From: Tillus elongatus
Taxonomy: Eukaryota > Arthropoda > Insecta > Coleoptera > Cleridae
Reading direction: 5' to 3'
NCBI GenBank assembly: GCA_964006375.1
Contig: OZ023267.1
Coordinates: forward strand, 39,998,721 to 40,062,720
Length of the DNA stretch: 64,000 bases
In this document: piece by piece, positions 63,016-64,000 of the stretch
Layout of the letters: every line of letters starts with the position of its first letter
Numbering within the stretch: the stretch's first letter is position 1
Translations under genes and position numbers: made by a program
The notes under the pieces: model-generated
The model's input: the letters and a program-made list of their open reading frames with translations, nothing else
Database searches by the model: none
What the model was told of the DNA's origin: nothing

Positions 63016-64000
<985 letters not shown>

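Overview
The window is AT-rich eukaryotic DNA from an arthropod, most likely an insect. The reasons are GT-AG introns, mariner and hAT transposons, tRNA-derived SINEs, a Penelope-like element, several non-LTR retrotransposon fragments and a glycosidase gene of animal type. The species cannot be named from the sequence. There is no sign of operons, CRISPR or other bacterial organisation.

The only host gene I can support is a glycoside hydrolase family 27 gene on the + strand (lysosomal alpha-galactosidase / alpha-N-acetylgalactosaminidase family). Three coding exons are present: 10672-10835, 11083-11257 and 56452-56883. They join in frame to 257 residues that hold a signal peptide and all expected active-site residues. 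Exon 2 and exon 3 are separated by a 45,194-bp intron. The C-terminal exons are not in the window, so intron 3 must run past its end.

Almost everything else is nested mobile DNA. From left to right: unexplained flank (1-797); an internally deleted mariner with about 280-bp inverted repeats (798-2176); a decayed mariner (2274-3462); a cluster of partial copies of the dominant repeat family (3751-6413); a hAT element (7817-10259) ending about 410 bp before the start codon; exons 1 and 2; a second hAT (11527-13325); Penelope-like and LINE remnants (13517-17463); a full copy of the dominant repeat (17784-19202); mariner and LINE RNase H remnants (19526-21598); a locally duplicated repeat (23560-25169) split by a third hAT (25178-28669); SINEs and a recent 3.05-kb tandem duplication (33431-39541); a nearly intact mariner with a probable intron (41155-43969); a second mariner opened by three later insertions (44006-51410); a foldback-type element with arms of about 700-750 bp (52101-55612); a 300-bp hairpin just before exon 3; and, after exon 3, two more inverted-repeat-bounded units and a dinucleotide array that runs off the end.

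The dominant repeat, called here the GGACGCAGC family, has about 18-20 full or partial copies. It has subterminal inverted repeats, a small hairpin at one end, a larger hairpin at the other, a central (TA)n microsatellite, and insertion into T-runs without an obvious target duplication. This matches non-autonomous Helentron-type (HINE) elements, but that assignment is an inference. I use strand + when its GGACGCAGC end is on the left. These elements sit inside all three hATs and inside both large nested mariner regions, so they include late arrivals.
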